Part shown: one piece after another, positions 27,814 to 36,841 of the stretch | Layout of the letters: each line of letters opens with the position of its first letter | How positions within the stretch are numbered: position 1 is the first letter of the stretch | Assembly: GCF_014205215.1 (NCBI RefSeq) | Contig: NZ_JACHNC010000001.1 | Coordinates: 2,733,001 to 2,797,000 of the forward strand | DNA length: 64,000 bases | Direction of reading: 5' to 3' | DNA from: Actinoplanes lobatus | GTDB taxonomy: Bacteria; Actinomycetota; Actinomycetes; Mycobacteriales; Micromonosporaceae | The notes under the pieces: generated by a model | What the model saw: only the letters and a program-made list of their open reading frames with translations | Database searches by the model: none | What the model was told of the DNA's origin: nothing | Translations under genes and position numbers: made by a program

Positions 27814-30732
27814 GTGGCGGTACAGATGCCCGGACCAGATCAATTGCCCCCGGGCCCACTGAGGGATCTGGTCCTCGCCCTGCACGAGCTCTATCGCAGC
27901 GCCGGAAAACCGGGCGTCCGAATGATCAGCAACGATGTCAGAATCCGTGGGGACCTCGCCGACACTGTCAGTCACGAGACGGTGAGCGCCATGCTTCGCG
28001 GCGACGGCCTACCCAAATGGGTGAAGCTGGACTGCGTGGTCCGTGTGCTGGCCGTCCGCTCGGTGGACCGCCGGGACCCGCACGAGGTGGTCCGGCAGTT
28101 CCTGCAACTCTGGCTACCGGCCTCGGACGACTCGACCCGCCCGGCCGTGGCGGCGCCGAGCGAGGACTTCATCGTGCCCGAGCCGGTCGAGGAAGCGGTC
28201 GAGGAACCGGTCGGCGACCAGCCGTCCGCCACCGTCCGGCCGCGTGACCTGCCGGAACGCAACAGCGCCTTCACCGGCCGGGATCTGATCCTCGACGAGG
28301 TCCGGCGGCGGCTGCGCGAGGGCCGGTCGCTGCCGGTCATCCTGCACGGGCTGGGCGGCGCCGGGAAGACACAGGTGGCCGTGGAGTACCTGCACCGCTG
28401 GGCGGTTCCGGAGAACGGCCTGGTCTGGTGGGTGCCCGCGCACGACCCGATGCCGGCCCGCCGGGCCCTCGCGGACCTGGGGGAGCGGTTGAACCTGCCG
28501 GCGAACCGGGACCTCCAGCAGACCGTACGGTCGGTGATCAGCGAGTTGGAGCGGGGCCGGGTCGCCTGGCATCTGGTCTTCGACAACGCCGAGCTCTCCG
28601 ACGAACTGCTGGCGCTGCTGCCCTCCTCGGCGCGCGGCCAGGTGCTGGTCACCTCCCGCGACCCGAACTGGGCGAACGTCGGCACGGCCATCGAGGTGCG
28701 GCCGTTCGACCGGGCCGAGAGCATCCAGTTCCTGCGCCGGCGGGGCCGGGAGATCGGCGGCGCCGACGCGGACCGCCTCGCCGACCGGCTCGGCGACCTG
28801 CCGCTCGCTCTGGAACAGGTGGCCGCCGTCCAGGCCGCGACCCTGATGCCGGTCGGTGAGCTGATGCAGCTCTTCGATGAGCACATGCAGGAGTTGCTGG
28901 CCACCGGACGGCCGCAGCATTACACCGACACGGTCGTCGCGTTCGTCCGGATCGCGGTCGACGGCCTGCGTCACGAGGCGCCGAGCGCCGCCCAGCTCCT
29001 CGAGGTCTTCGCCTACCTCGGCACCGAGCCGGTCTCGGTCACCCTGCTGCGCAGCGGGCAGGACGCCCCGGTCACCGCGCCGCTGGCGCGGGCGCTCAGC
29101 GATCCGATCCAGATGGCCCGAACGGTACGGACCCTGCGCCGGTACGGACTGGCGACCGTCGAGCAGCAGACCCGGCGGATCACCGTGCACCGGCTGGTCC
29201 AGGTGGCGCTCCGGGAGGCACTCGACGCGGCCGCCCGGGAGCGCGGCCGGACCAACGCCGAGCTGCTGCTGGCCGCCGCGAATCCGGGCGCACCGGAGGA
29301 CATGCGGGCCTGGGACCTGTACGCGGAGATCGCCCCGCACGTGGTCCCGGCCGGGCTGATCGGCTCCGCCCACCTGCCCGCCCGCCGGCTGGTCGTCGAC
29401 CAGATCCGCTACCAGAACCGGGCCGGCGACTACGCGGGCAGTCTGAGCCTGGCCGACCTGGCCATCGCCGCGTGGACCCCGGCCGACGCGGACGACGCCA
29501 CCGAGCCGGTCGAGGAACTGGCCATGCGGGCCACCTTCGAGCGCGCCGAGACGTTGCGGGCGCTGGGCCGCTATGACGAGTCCCGGGAGCTGAGCATCGT
29601 GTCCTGGAACCGGCTGCGGGAGAGCGCGGGATACGGGGACCGGCACCGGTTCACGCTGCGGGCCGCGCGGACCGTGGCGGCGCACCACCGGATCAACGGC
29701 GCCTACCCGCAGGCGCTGGAGGTCGACGAGGAGACGCTCGCGCACTGCCGGGCCGCCGACCCCGAGGACGAGGAACGCATCCTGCATCAGATGAACAACC
29801 TCGGGGTCAACCGGCGTCTGCTGGGCGACTATCGGAGCGCCTTCGTGATCGACGAGGAGGTGCTGCGCCGGCGGCGGGACCTGTTCGGCGACCGGGACGC
29901 CCGGACCCTGTTGTCGATCGGCAACCTGGCCCGTGACCACTTCGGGCTGGGGGACTACCAGCAGGCCTACGACCTGCAACAGGAGGTGCTGCCGACCTTC
30001 CGGGCACGGATGGGCCCCCGGCACCAGCAGGTGCTGATGAGCGTCCGTACGGTCGTCGTGGCCCTGCGCAAACTCGGCCGGCACGCCGAAGCCATGCGCC
30101 TGGCCCGGGAGAACTACGAGGCCGGCCTGACCCAGTTGGGCACCGATCACGAGCACACGCTGGCCGCCATGATGAGCCTCGCCAACGTCGGCTGCGCCCT
30201 GGCGGTCGCCGAGCACCGGCCGCCGGACGACGCCCTGGAGTTGGCCAAGCTGGCCGTGGCGCGGTACCGGCGGGTCTTCGGCCGGTTCAACCCGGTCACC
30301 CTGGCGGCCGAGGTGAACCACGCGATCATCCTGCGCGCGCTGAGCGATCCGCGCGCCCTGGAGATGGATCGGATGACCCTGACCGAGTTACAGGAGCGAT
30401 TGGGTGATGAACACCCGTACACCCTTTCCGCGGCGGCGAACTACGCCACCGATCTCTCTCTCGATCAACAATTCGACGATGCCCGTGACCTGCTTCGACG
30501 TACCCTCGAAGTGTCTCAGAGAGTGCGCGGAAAGGATCATCCGGATTCGCTCGCGTGCGCTGTCGATCTCGTATTGGAACTGAGAAACGCAGGCGAGTCG
30601 GGCAGCGCTCAAGTGTTGTTGGACACTACACTTGGCAGCCTCCGCCGCGTGCTCGGACCGCACCATCCGAGCACGGTCAACGCCGCTCTCGGGGTGCGCG
30701 CGGAGTGTGACATCGAGCCGCCGCCGACCTGA
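27814..30732 (+). CDS. NB-ARC / TPR STAND protein 1 of the RiPP-like locus (FxsT-like)
   Basis: 972 residues, cytoplasmic. Residues 1-105 form a helical domain resembling the small DNA-binding-like N-terminus of actinomycete NB-ARC proteins (ISNDVRIRGDLADTVSHETV). An acidic linker leads to an NB-ARC ATPase: P-loop GLGGAGKT near 178-186, LVFDNAE Walker B, GQVLVTSRDPNW and GDLPLALEQVA. The winged helix is followed by TPRs of the kinesin-light-chain type (about 520-960). It ends in RAECDIEPPPT, almost identical to the end of the protein at 33444-36698. AGGAG sits eight bases before the GTG. Such TPR proteins accompany FxSxx-type peptide loci; the exact role is unknown. Confidence 0.85.
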   Translation: MAVQMPGPDQLPPGPLRDLVLALHELYRSAGKPGVRMISNDVRIRGDLADTVSHETVSAMLRGDGLPKWVKLDCVVRVLAVRSVDRRDPHEVVRQFLQLWLPASDDSTRPAVAAPSEDFIVPEPVEEAVEEPVGDQPSATVRPRDLPERNSAFTGRDLILDEVRRRLREGRSLPVILHGLGGAGKTQVAVEYLHRWAVPENGLVWWVPAHDPMPARRALADLGERLNLPANRDLQQTVRSVISELERGRVAWHLVFDNAELSDELLALLPSSARGQVLVTSRDPNWANVGTAIEVRPFDRAESIQFLRRRGREIGGADADRLADRLGDLPLALEQVAAVQAATLMPVGELMQLFDEHMQELLATGRPQHYTDTVVAFVRIAVDGLRHEAPSAAQLLEVFAYLGTEPVSVTLLRSGQDAPVTAPLARALSDPIQMARTVRTLRRYGLATVEQQTRRITVHRLVQVALREALDAAARERGRTNAELLLAAANPGAPEDMRAWDLYAEIAPHVVPAGLIGSAHLPARRLVVDQIRYQNRAGDYAGSLSLADLAIAAWTPADADDATEPVEELAMRATFERAETLRALGRYDESRELSIVSWNRLRESAGYGDRHRFTLRAARTVAAHHRINGAYPQALEVDEETLAHCRAADPEDEERILHQMNNLGVNRRLLGDYRSAFVIDEEVLRRRRDLFGDRDARTLLSIGNLARDHFGLGDYQQAYDLQQEVLPTFRARMGPRHQQVLMSVRTVVVALRKLGRHAEAMRLARENYEAGLTQLGTDHEHTLAAMMSLANVGCALAVAEHRPPDDALELAKLAVARYRRVFGRFNPVTLAAEVNHAIILRALSDPRALEMDRMTLTELQERLGDEHPYTLSAAANYATDLSLDQQFDDARDLLRRTLEVSQRVRGKDHPDSLACAVDLVLELRNAGESGSAQVLLDTTLGSLRRVLGPHHPSTVNAALGVRAECDIEPPPT

Positions 30733-30758
30733 TCGCGGCGGCGGGCGAGGAGGCGAGG

Positions 30759-30968
30759 ATGGCCGCAGGTCCCGGGGTGGCCGGGAGTGGCGACGCACTG
30801 CCGACGACCTTGATCGATGTCACTGGCATACCGCTGGATCAGCTGCTTCCCTCGACCGATTCGGTGCTGGCGAATTCGCTGTCGGCGCTGGTCGCCGAGA
30901 TGAGCGGGAACCGGGAGATCCTGGCTGCTTTCGGGAATTTCGCGCCCGATGAGCCAAGTCCTCTCTGA
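30759..30968 (+). CDS. Candidate RiPP precursor 2, coupled to the radical SAM gene
   Basis: 69 residues, no signal peptide. A leader with TLIDVTGIPLDQLLPSTDSV then LANSLSALVAEM ends in the putative core ILAAFGNFAPDEPSPL. The leader matches precursor 1 closely and the FxSxx-COOH precursor family in general. Phe-Gly-Asn is a plausible three-residue cyclophane site. GAGGAGGCGAGG precedes the ATG. Its last 20 bases overlap the start of the radical SAM gene, so the two are translated together, which supports a substrate-enzyme pair. Confidence 0.8.
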   Translation: MAAGPGVAGSGDALPTTLIDVTGIPLDQLLPSTDSVLANSLSALVAEMSGNREILAAFGNFAPDEPSPL

Positions 30969-32175
30969 GGCGCCGACCCCCGATTGGCCGCACCGGGCAC
31001 TGGACGTCCCGCGACTGATCGCGGAGGGCTGGTCACCACGTCCCTTTCGGGATTTCGTGCTGAAGGTCCATCAGCGCTGCAATCTGGCGTGCGACTACTG
31101 CTACATGTACACGATGTCCGACCAGAGCTGGCGGACCCGGCCCGCGGTCATGTCCGCCGAAGTGGCGTCGGCGGCCGCCGGCCGGATCCGTGCGCACGCC
31201 CGGGCCCACCGGCTGGACACGGTGCGCCTCATCCTGCACGGCGGCGAGCCGCTGATGGCCGGCCGTGACGGGCTCCGGTCGATCGTCGGCACGATGCGTG
31301 CGGCGCTCACCGGCACCTGTGCCGTCGACTTCGGGTTGCAGACCAACGGCGTCCTGCTCGACGAGGCGATGCTCGCCGAGTTGCGGTCGCTCGGCGTCGC
31401 GATCGGGGTCAGCCTGGACGGCGCGCCCGCCGACAACGACCGCCACCGGCGCCGGGCCGACGGCCGCGGCAGCTTCGCCGCGGTGCACCGGGCGCTCACC
31501 CTGCTAGACCGGGCGGAGAACCGGTCCGCGTACGCCGGACTGCTCTGCACCATCGATCCGGACACCGACCCGCTCGCCTGCTACCGGACCCTGCTCGGCT
31601 ATCACCCACCGGCGATCGACCTTCTGTTCCCGCACGCCAACTGGGCGGAGCCGCCCCCACGGGCACGGGACGGAGAGACCCCGTACGCCGACTGGCTCAT
31701 CGCGATCTTCGACGAGTGGTACGGGGCCGAACACCAGGCCACCCGGATCCGCCTGTTCGAGTCGGTGATCAACCTGGTGCTGGGCGGCGGCAGCCGCAGC
31801 GAGCAGGTGGGGCTCAGCCCGGTCGCGGTCGCGGTGATCGAGACCGACGGGGCCGTCGAGCAGGAGGACTCCCTCAAATCCGCGTACGACGGGGCGTGCG
31901 CCACCGGGACCAATGTGCTGACGCACGACCTGGACGCGGCCCTCGTCCATCCCGGGATCGTCGCCCGGCAGATCGGGGAGCGGGCGCTCGCCGACTCCTG
32001 CCGGCCGTGCGAGCTGCGCCGGATCTGCGGCGCCGGCCACTACGCGCACCGCTACCGCCGGTCGGAGGGATTCCGGAACCCGTCGGTCTACTGCGCCGAT
32101 CTGACCCGGCTCATCACCCACGTCCACTGCCGGGTCGCCGACGACCTGGCCCGACTCACCGGGGCACGGCAGTGA
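30949..32175 (+). CDS. Radical SAM/SPASM peptide maturase (FxsB-like, probably cyclophane-forming)
   Basis: 408 residues. The [4Fe-4S]/SAM motif is CNLACDYC (Cys 44, 48, 51) followed by YMY, and the SAM-binding GGEP lies in LILHGGEPLM. The C-terminus has a SPASM-type Cys cluster (CRPCELRRICGAG ... YCADL) for auxiliary iron-sulfur clusters. The segment FVLKVHQRCNLACDYCYMYT and the position right after a short precursor match FxsB-type enzymes, which crosslink an aromatic ring to the beta-carbon of a nearby residue. The ATG overlaps precursor 2 and its stop overlaps the next start (GTGA), so three genes are translationally coupled. Confidence 0.88.
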   Translation: MSQVLSEAPTPDWPHRALDVPRLIAEGWSPRPFRDFVLKVHQRCNLACDYCYMYTMSDQSWRTRPAVMSAEVASAAAGRIRAHARAHRLDTVRLILHGGEPLMAGRDGLRSIVGTMRAALTGTCAVDFGLQTNGVLLDEAMLAELRSLGVAIGVSLDGAPADNDRHRRRADGRGSFAAVHRALTLLDRAENRSAYAGLLCTIDPDTDPLACYRTLLGYHPPAIDLLFPHANWAEPPPRARDGETPYADWLIAIFDEWYGAEHQATRIRLFESVINLVLGGGSRSEQVGLSPVAVAVIETDGAVEQEDSLKSAYDGACATGTNVLTHDLDAALVHPGIVARQIGERALADSCRPCELRRICGAGHYAHRYRRSEGFRNPSVYCADLTRLITHVHCRVADDLARLTGARQ

Positions 32176-33455
32176 CGATCAGGTGGCATCAGCTCACGTC
32201 CGCCCAGTTCGCCGGGCTGGCCGGCGGGTACGGCGGGGCCGGCGCGGTCGCCGCGCTGGCACACGCCCAGCTCAGCAAGCACCTGCTTCTCATCAAGTTC
32301 ATCGCCACCGCCTGGAGCGGCGACCGCACCCACCGGGACCGGGCCGTCGATGTCCTCGCCCGGGCGCAGGCCGCCGATCCGGAGCGTTTCGCCCGGCTGC
32401 TGACCGACCCGCTGGTCGGCGCCTGGGCGGCGCGGACCACCCGGCGGCTGCGCGGCGCGGCCCGGTCCGAGGTTCCGCTCGACGTCGACTGCAACCATCT
32501 GTCCGCGGTCGCGACCGCCGCGGCCGCGCTCACCGGGGTGGACGCCGACCTGGTGGTGCATGCTTCGCCCGGCGGGGTGACGCTGCCGGGCCTGGGCCGG
32601 GCGCTGACCGCCGAACCGGGGCACACCCCGCTCGCCGCGATCGTCCGACGGGGCCGGGTGACCGTCGAGCGGCAGACCGGCTGGCAGGTCCTGCGGGAGC
32701 TGACCGGCTCGGCGGAGCGGGAAGAGCTGGTGGTGACCCTGGACGATCTGGACGCGTACCGGGGCGGGCACCACGCACCGCCGGCGGACCGGCTGAGCGA
32801 CGACGATCTGCGGCGCTGGCAGGACGCCTTCGCCGCCGGGTGGTCACTGATCGCCCGCTACGACCGGGAGCGGGCCGGTGAACTGGCGGCGGGACTGCGC
32901 ACCCTGGTCCCGCTGGCGAGACTCGACGCACACTCGGCCCGGAGCGCCACCATCCGCGACGCGTTCGGCGCCTTCGGGCTGACCCGCCCGTCCACCCCGG
33001 CCGAGTTCGCGGTGATGCTGGTCCACGAGTTCCAGCACTCGAAGCTCTCCGGCGTGCTCGACATCCAGCCGCTCACCGATCCGGCCTCGACCGAGCTGCA
33101 CTTCGCGCCGTGGCGCACCGATCCGCGACCGGTCGGCGGCCTGCTCCAGGGGCTGTACGCCTTCCTCGGGATCGGCCAGCTCTGGGACCGGCTGCGGGGC
33201 GCGCCGGAACTCGCCGAGACGGCCACCCGGGAACTCGCGCTCGCCCGTGAGCAGGTGCGCTGGGGCCTGCGCAGCCTGGACGGCTCAGCCGCGCTGCTGC
33301 CGGCCGGCGAGCGGTTCGCCGCCGGCGTGCGGGCCGCCTTCGCGACGCTGGCCGCCCGGGAGCTGCCCGGCAGGGTGGTACGCCGCGCCGAGCAGGACCT
33401 GCACGGTGCCCACCAGGCCTGGCAGCGGCGCAACGCGGAGTCGCTACGTCGGTGA
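32172..33455 (+). CDS. HExxH-motif peptide modification protein (alpha-KG-HExxH hydroxylase-like)
   Basis: 427 residues. The motif HEFQH is at 285-289, followed by the family's SKLSGVLDIQPL, ELHFAPWRTDPRPVGGLLQG and YAFLGIGQLW. These belong to the HExxH domain often fused to, or encoded beside, FxsB-type radical SAM enzymes. Such fused proteins have been reported to beta-hydroxylate the peptide using alpha-ketoglutarate; whether this stand-alone copy does so is inference. The N-terminal 160 residues are helical and may bind the precursor leader. It starts at a GTG overlapping the radical SAM stop. Its 3' end overlaps the opposite NB-ARC/TPR gene by 12 bases. Confidence 0.85.
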   Translation: MTIRWHQLTSAQFAGLAGGYGGAGAVAALAHAQLSKHLLLIKFIATAWSGDRTHRDRAVDVLARAQAADPERFARLLTDPLVGAWAARTTRRLRGAARSEVPLDVDCNHLSAVATAAAALTGVDADLVVHASPGGVTLPGLGRALTAEPGHTPLAAIVRRGRVTVERQTGWQVLRELTGSAEREELVVTLDDLDAYRGGHHAPPADRLSDDDLRRWQDAFAAGWSLIARYDRERAGELAAGLRTLVPLARLDAHSARSATIRDAFGAFGLTRPSTPAEFAVMLVHEFQHSKLSGVLDIQPLTDPASTELHFAPWRTDPRPVGGLLQGLYAFLGIGQLWDRLRGAPELAETATRELALAREQVRWGLRSLDGSAALLPAGERFAAGVRAAFATLAARELPGRVVRRAEQDLHGAHQAWQRRNAESLRR

Positions 33456-36400
33456 CGGCTCCAGGTCGCATTCGGCCCGCCGCCCCCGCCCCCGGTCGAG
33501 GGTGTCCGGATGGTCCGGCCCGAGGACCACGGCCATCAGGTTGAGGGTGCGCTCCAGCAGCCGCCGGCCGGACTCCGCGTCGCCGGTGGCCATCCGGTCG
33601 AACGCCACGTTTCCGGCGCACGCCAGGGTGTGCGGATGCTCGTCGCCCCGATGGCCGGTGAGTTCGGCCAGCGTGCTCTCGGACAGCTCGCGGGCGCCGG
33701 GCGCGTTGCCCCGCAGCGCCAGGTCGTTGGAGAGGTTGCTGATCGTCCGCAGCGTGTACGTGTGGTGCGGCCCGAACACCTCCCGGAAGCCGGCGGCCGC
33801 GTCCTCGTCCAGTTCCTGCGCCGACTCGTAGTCGCCCAGCGCCCTCAGCAGCAGCGCCATGTTCACCTCGGCGGCCAGCGTGAACGGGTGCTGCCCGCCG
33901 AAGTCCCGCCGGTACGCGTCGAGCGCCGTGCTCGCCAGGTCGTGCGCCTGGCCGATCTCGCCGACCGTACGCAGGGCGTTGGCCAGGGTCATCGCGGCGG
34001 CGAGGCTGTGCTCGTGGTTCGGGCCGAGCCGGGCCCGGGTGCCGTCGTGGCAGGTCCGGGCGCTGATCACGGCCTCCGCGAACCGGCCCAGCCGGAGCAG
34101 GGCGATGGCCTGGGTACGCGAGGCCAGCAGCACGTAGGTGTGCCGGGGGCCGAACTCCGCCCGCAGGTCCGGCACCACCTGGCTGACCATGTCCAGCGCC
34201 TCCTGGTGCCGGCCCATCGCCAGCAGGTCCCGCGCCACGTTGGCCCGGCACTGGAGGGTCTGGTAGCGGTTCGGGCCGGTCCGGCTCCACTGCTGGACCA
34301 GGTCGGTGTCGATCCGGTGCGCATGCTCGACGTCACCGAGCATGCGCAGGTTCACCGCCACGTTCTGCAACACCCGCAGCGTGTACAGGTCGTCCTCGCC
34401 GAACACCCGCTGGTGCCGTTCCAGGTTCTCCTGGTCGATCGCGAGCGCCGCCCGGTAGTCGCCGAGGATCCGCTGGTCGAGCGCCAGACTGTTCGCCGTC
34501 ACCAGGGTGTACTCGTGGTCGACGCCGAAGTCGGGACTGCCGCTCAGTACGCCGTACACCTCCTCGGTGAGCTCGCGTGCCCGCTTGCTCTCGCCGAGCG
34601 ACCGCAGCGCGTTCGCCAGATGCCGCATGGCGAGCATGGTCAGCGCGCCCTGCGGGCCGATGTCCGGACCGTCGCCGGCCCGCCACACCGGGAGCGCCGT
34701 CTCGGCGAGCCGGCGGCTGTTCTCGTAGTCGCCGACCAGGTAGAGGTAACGCATCTGGTCCTGCACCACCGACCGGGCCTGCTGGAAGTCGGCGCTGACC
34801 AGGTTCGCCGGGACGATGTGCGGGCCGATCTCGGCGTGCATGGCCCAGCCCTGCTGACCGTCCGGGTCGCCCGGGTTGGCGTGCGCCAGGATGAGCTGCA
34901 CGTTGCGCCGGCTGCGTTCGCGCTGCTCCCCGTCCAGGCTCTCGCGCAGCACGAGCTGCATCAGCCGGTGCACCTGGATCTTCTTGTCCAGGTCCACCCG
35001 GGCGAGGCCGAGCCGCCGGACCGCCCGAATCGCCCGGCCCATCTCGATCGGCTCGCGCAGGGTGGTGCGCAGCGGCTCGGACAGCGGCGCTTCCCGCCCG
35101 GTCCGCAGCAACTCCTGGGAGAGCGGCTCGGCGCCGAGGAAGGCGAACAGCTCGAACAGTTGCGCGGTGCCAGGGCTGGACGCCCGCAGCCGCTCCACGG
35201 CCAGGGCCAGGAACGCCGCCACCGTGGTCGGGTAGTACGTCGGCTTGCCCTCGGAGAGCAACTCCCGGACGTGCGCGTCGAACAGTTCCAGGTACTCCGA
35301 CACGGGCATGCTGGTCTCGGCGTGCCAGGTGGCCGCCTGCTCCAGGGCCAGCGGCAGGTCACCCAGCTTGTCGGCGAGACGGTCCGCGTCCTCGACGGAG
35401 ATGTCCCTGGCCCGTTTCCGGATCAGCTCGATGCTCTCCGGCCGGTCGAAGACATCCACCTCCACGGCGTCGCCGAGCCGGCCCCACTCCTGGTTGCGTG
35501 AGGTGACGATGACGTGCCCGCCGGTCACCGGGACGAAGCGGGCCAGCTCGTCCGGCTGGTCGGCGTTGTCGTAGACCAGCAGCCAGCGCAGCGGTGTGGA
35601 GGCCAGCGCGTCCAGCACGGTCGCCGCGGTCTGCTGGAGACTGTCGCTCTCCGGCAGCCGCAGCCGCCTGCTCAGCTCGGCCAGTGAGGAGAGGACCATC
35701 GTCGGCTGCTCGGCGGGGATCCACCAGATCAGGTCGTAACCGTTGACGTAGCGATAGACGTACTCCACCGCGAGCTGGGTCTTGCCGACACCGCCGAAGC
35801 CGTGCAGCGCCTGCGGGAGCACCGAGATCTGCGACTTCGTGACCAGGGACTCGTTCAGAGCCCGGAGCATCGCCTCACGGCCGGTGAAGTCCGGGTTCTG
35901 GGCGGGCACGCTGCCCCAGATGGGCCGGCGGTCCGGCGGCTCGTCACCGGCGTCCTCCGGTGGCGGCGGCAGGATCGCCCGGTTCGGCTCCGGCTCGGTC
36001 TCGGCGGCCCGACTCGGCGGCGACGGCTCGGCCGGCTCCGGTACGAGGTCGGCGCTCTCCTGCTCCCGCCGGCTCGCGATGCACAACCCGCGGACGGTGG
36101 CCTGGGTCAGCCCGCTGCCACCGGCCACCAGATCGATCCAGCGGTGCAGGTTCAGCGCCTGCACCGGCTCGACCAGGTGGGCGAGGCGATCCACGAACGC
36201 CAGCAGCAGGGGCGCCCCGCCGGCCTGGGTGGTCGCGGTCTCCAGCCGGCGCACCAGGGCCGCCGGATCGCCGGCCAGCGCGGTGATCTCGCGGGCCCGA
36301 TGCCCGGCGACCGCGGCCGCCGTGGCCAGGTGCGGCGAGCCCACCCCGGCGAGCAGGTTCAGCAGGGCCTCCCGGTCGGCCGGCGCGAGCAGGACCTCCC

Positions 36401-36698
36401 GCTCCAGCTCCTCGGCCAGGCGCTCCAGCTCCCGGACCGCGGGGCCCTCGCCGTGCAGGTCGTAGACCACCCGGACGAAGGTGCGCAGGCCACCGGAGCG
36501 GGCCAGCATGGCGCCGAGCAGGGACCACACGTCGTGCCGGGCGTCGGGATAGCGGGACGCCTGCAAGGGCCGGCCGAGCCGTGCCTCGAGTTCCGCGGCG
36601 TAGCGATTCCGCTCATTCGGATCACGCATGCTGGGAATGTCGAGCAGGGCATCGAGCAGTCGTTGCCGGTCGTCCAAGGTGAATTGCCGATCAAGCAC
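33444..36698 (-). CDS. NB-ARC / TPR STAND protein 2 with effector-associated N-terminus (FxsT-like)
   Basis: 1084 residues. The N-terminal ~90 residues (RQRLLDALLDIPSMRDPNER, DVWSLLGAMLARSGGLRTFV) look like an effector-associated domain of the EAD2 type, a helical adaptor found on STAND proteins; a second helical region follows to ~210. The NB-ARC ATPase has P-loop GFGGVGKT near 298, LLVYDNADQPDE and GHVIVTSRNQEW. Kinesin-light-chain-like TPRs fill residues ~600-1070. The C-terminal RAECDLEPSPT and the winged-helix/TPR junction (HANPGDPDGQQGWAMHAEIG) mirror the protein at 27814-30732: the two are diverged paralogs that bracket the modification genes. The start is a GTG; a more upstream start cannot be excluded. 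Confidence 0.83.
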   Translation of the reverse strand: MLDRQFTLDDRQRLLDALLDIPSMRDPNERNRYAAELEARLGRPLQASRYPDARHDVWSLLGAMLARSGGLRTFVRVVYDLHGEGPAVRELERLAEELEREVLLAPADREALLNLLAGVGSPHLATAAAVAGHRAREITALAGDPAALVRRLETATTQAGGAPLLLAFVDRLAHLVEPVQALNLHRWIDLVAGGSGLTQATVRGLCIASRREQESADLVPEPAEPSPPSRAAETEPEPNRAILPPPPEDAGDEPPDRRPIWGSVPAQNPDFTGREAMLRALNESLVTKSQISVLPQALHGFGGVGKTQLAVEYVYRYVNGYDLIWWIPAEQPTMVLSSLAELSRRLRLPESDSLQQTAATVLDALASTPLRWLLVYDNADQPDELARFVPVTGGHVIVTSRNQEWGRLGDAVEVDVFDRPESIELIRKRARDISVEDADRLADKLGDLPLALEQAATWHAETSMPVSEYLELFDAHVRELLSEGKPTYYPTTVAAFLALAVERLRASSPGTAQLFELFAFLGAEPLSQELLRTGREAPLSEPLRTTLREPIEMGRAIRAVRRLGLARVDLDKKIQVHRLMQLVLRESLDGEQRERSRRNVQLILAHANPGDPDGQQGWAMHAEIGPHIVPANLVSADFQQARSVVQDQMRYLYLVGDYENSRRLAETALPVWRAGDGPDIGPQGALTMLAMRHLANALRSLGESKRARELTEEVYGVLSGSPDFGVDHEYTLVTANSLALDQRILGDYRAALAIDQENLERHQRVFGEDDLYTLRVLQNVAVNLRMLGDVEHAHRIDTDLVQQWSRTGPNRYQTLQCRANVARDLLAMGRHQEALDMVSQVVPDLRAEFGPRHTYVLLASRTQAIALLRLGRFAEAVISARTCHDGTRARLGPNHEHSLAAAMTLANALRTVGEIGQAHDLASTALDAYRRDFGGQHPFTLAAEVNMALLLRALGDYESAQELDEDAAAGFREVFGPHHTYTLRTISNLSNDLALRGNAPGARELSESTLAELTGHRGDEHPHTLACAGNVAFDRMATGDAESGRRLLERTLNLMAVVLGPDHPDTLDRGRGRRAECDLEPSPT

Positions 36699-36841
36699 GT
36701 CACGGCCCTCATTCGCGGTCGGCGAGGCTTAATCGTACGACGACGCGAGAGGCCCGAAAATGCCGCTTTCACATTGACGTTCATGATCGCAATTAGTGGT
36801 GCCGCCGACCTTCTGCCCCGGAATGATCGGCGGCCACCCGT

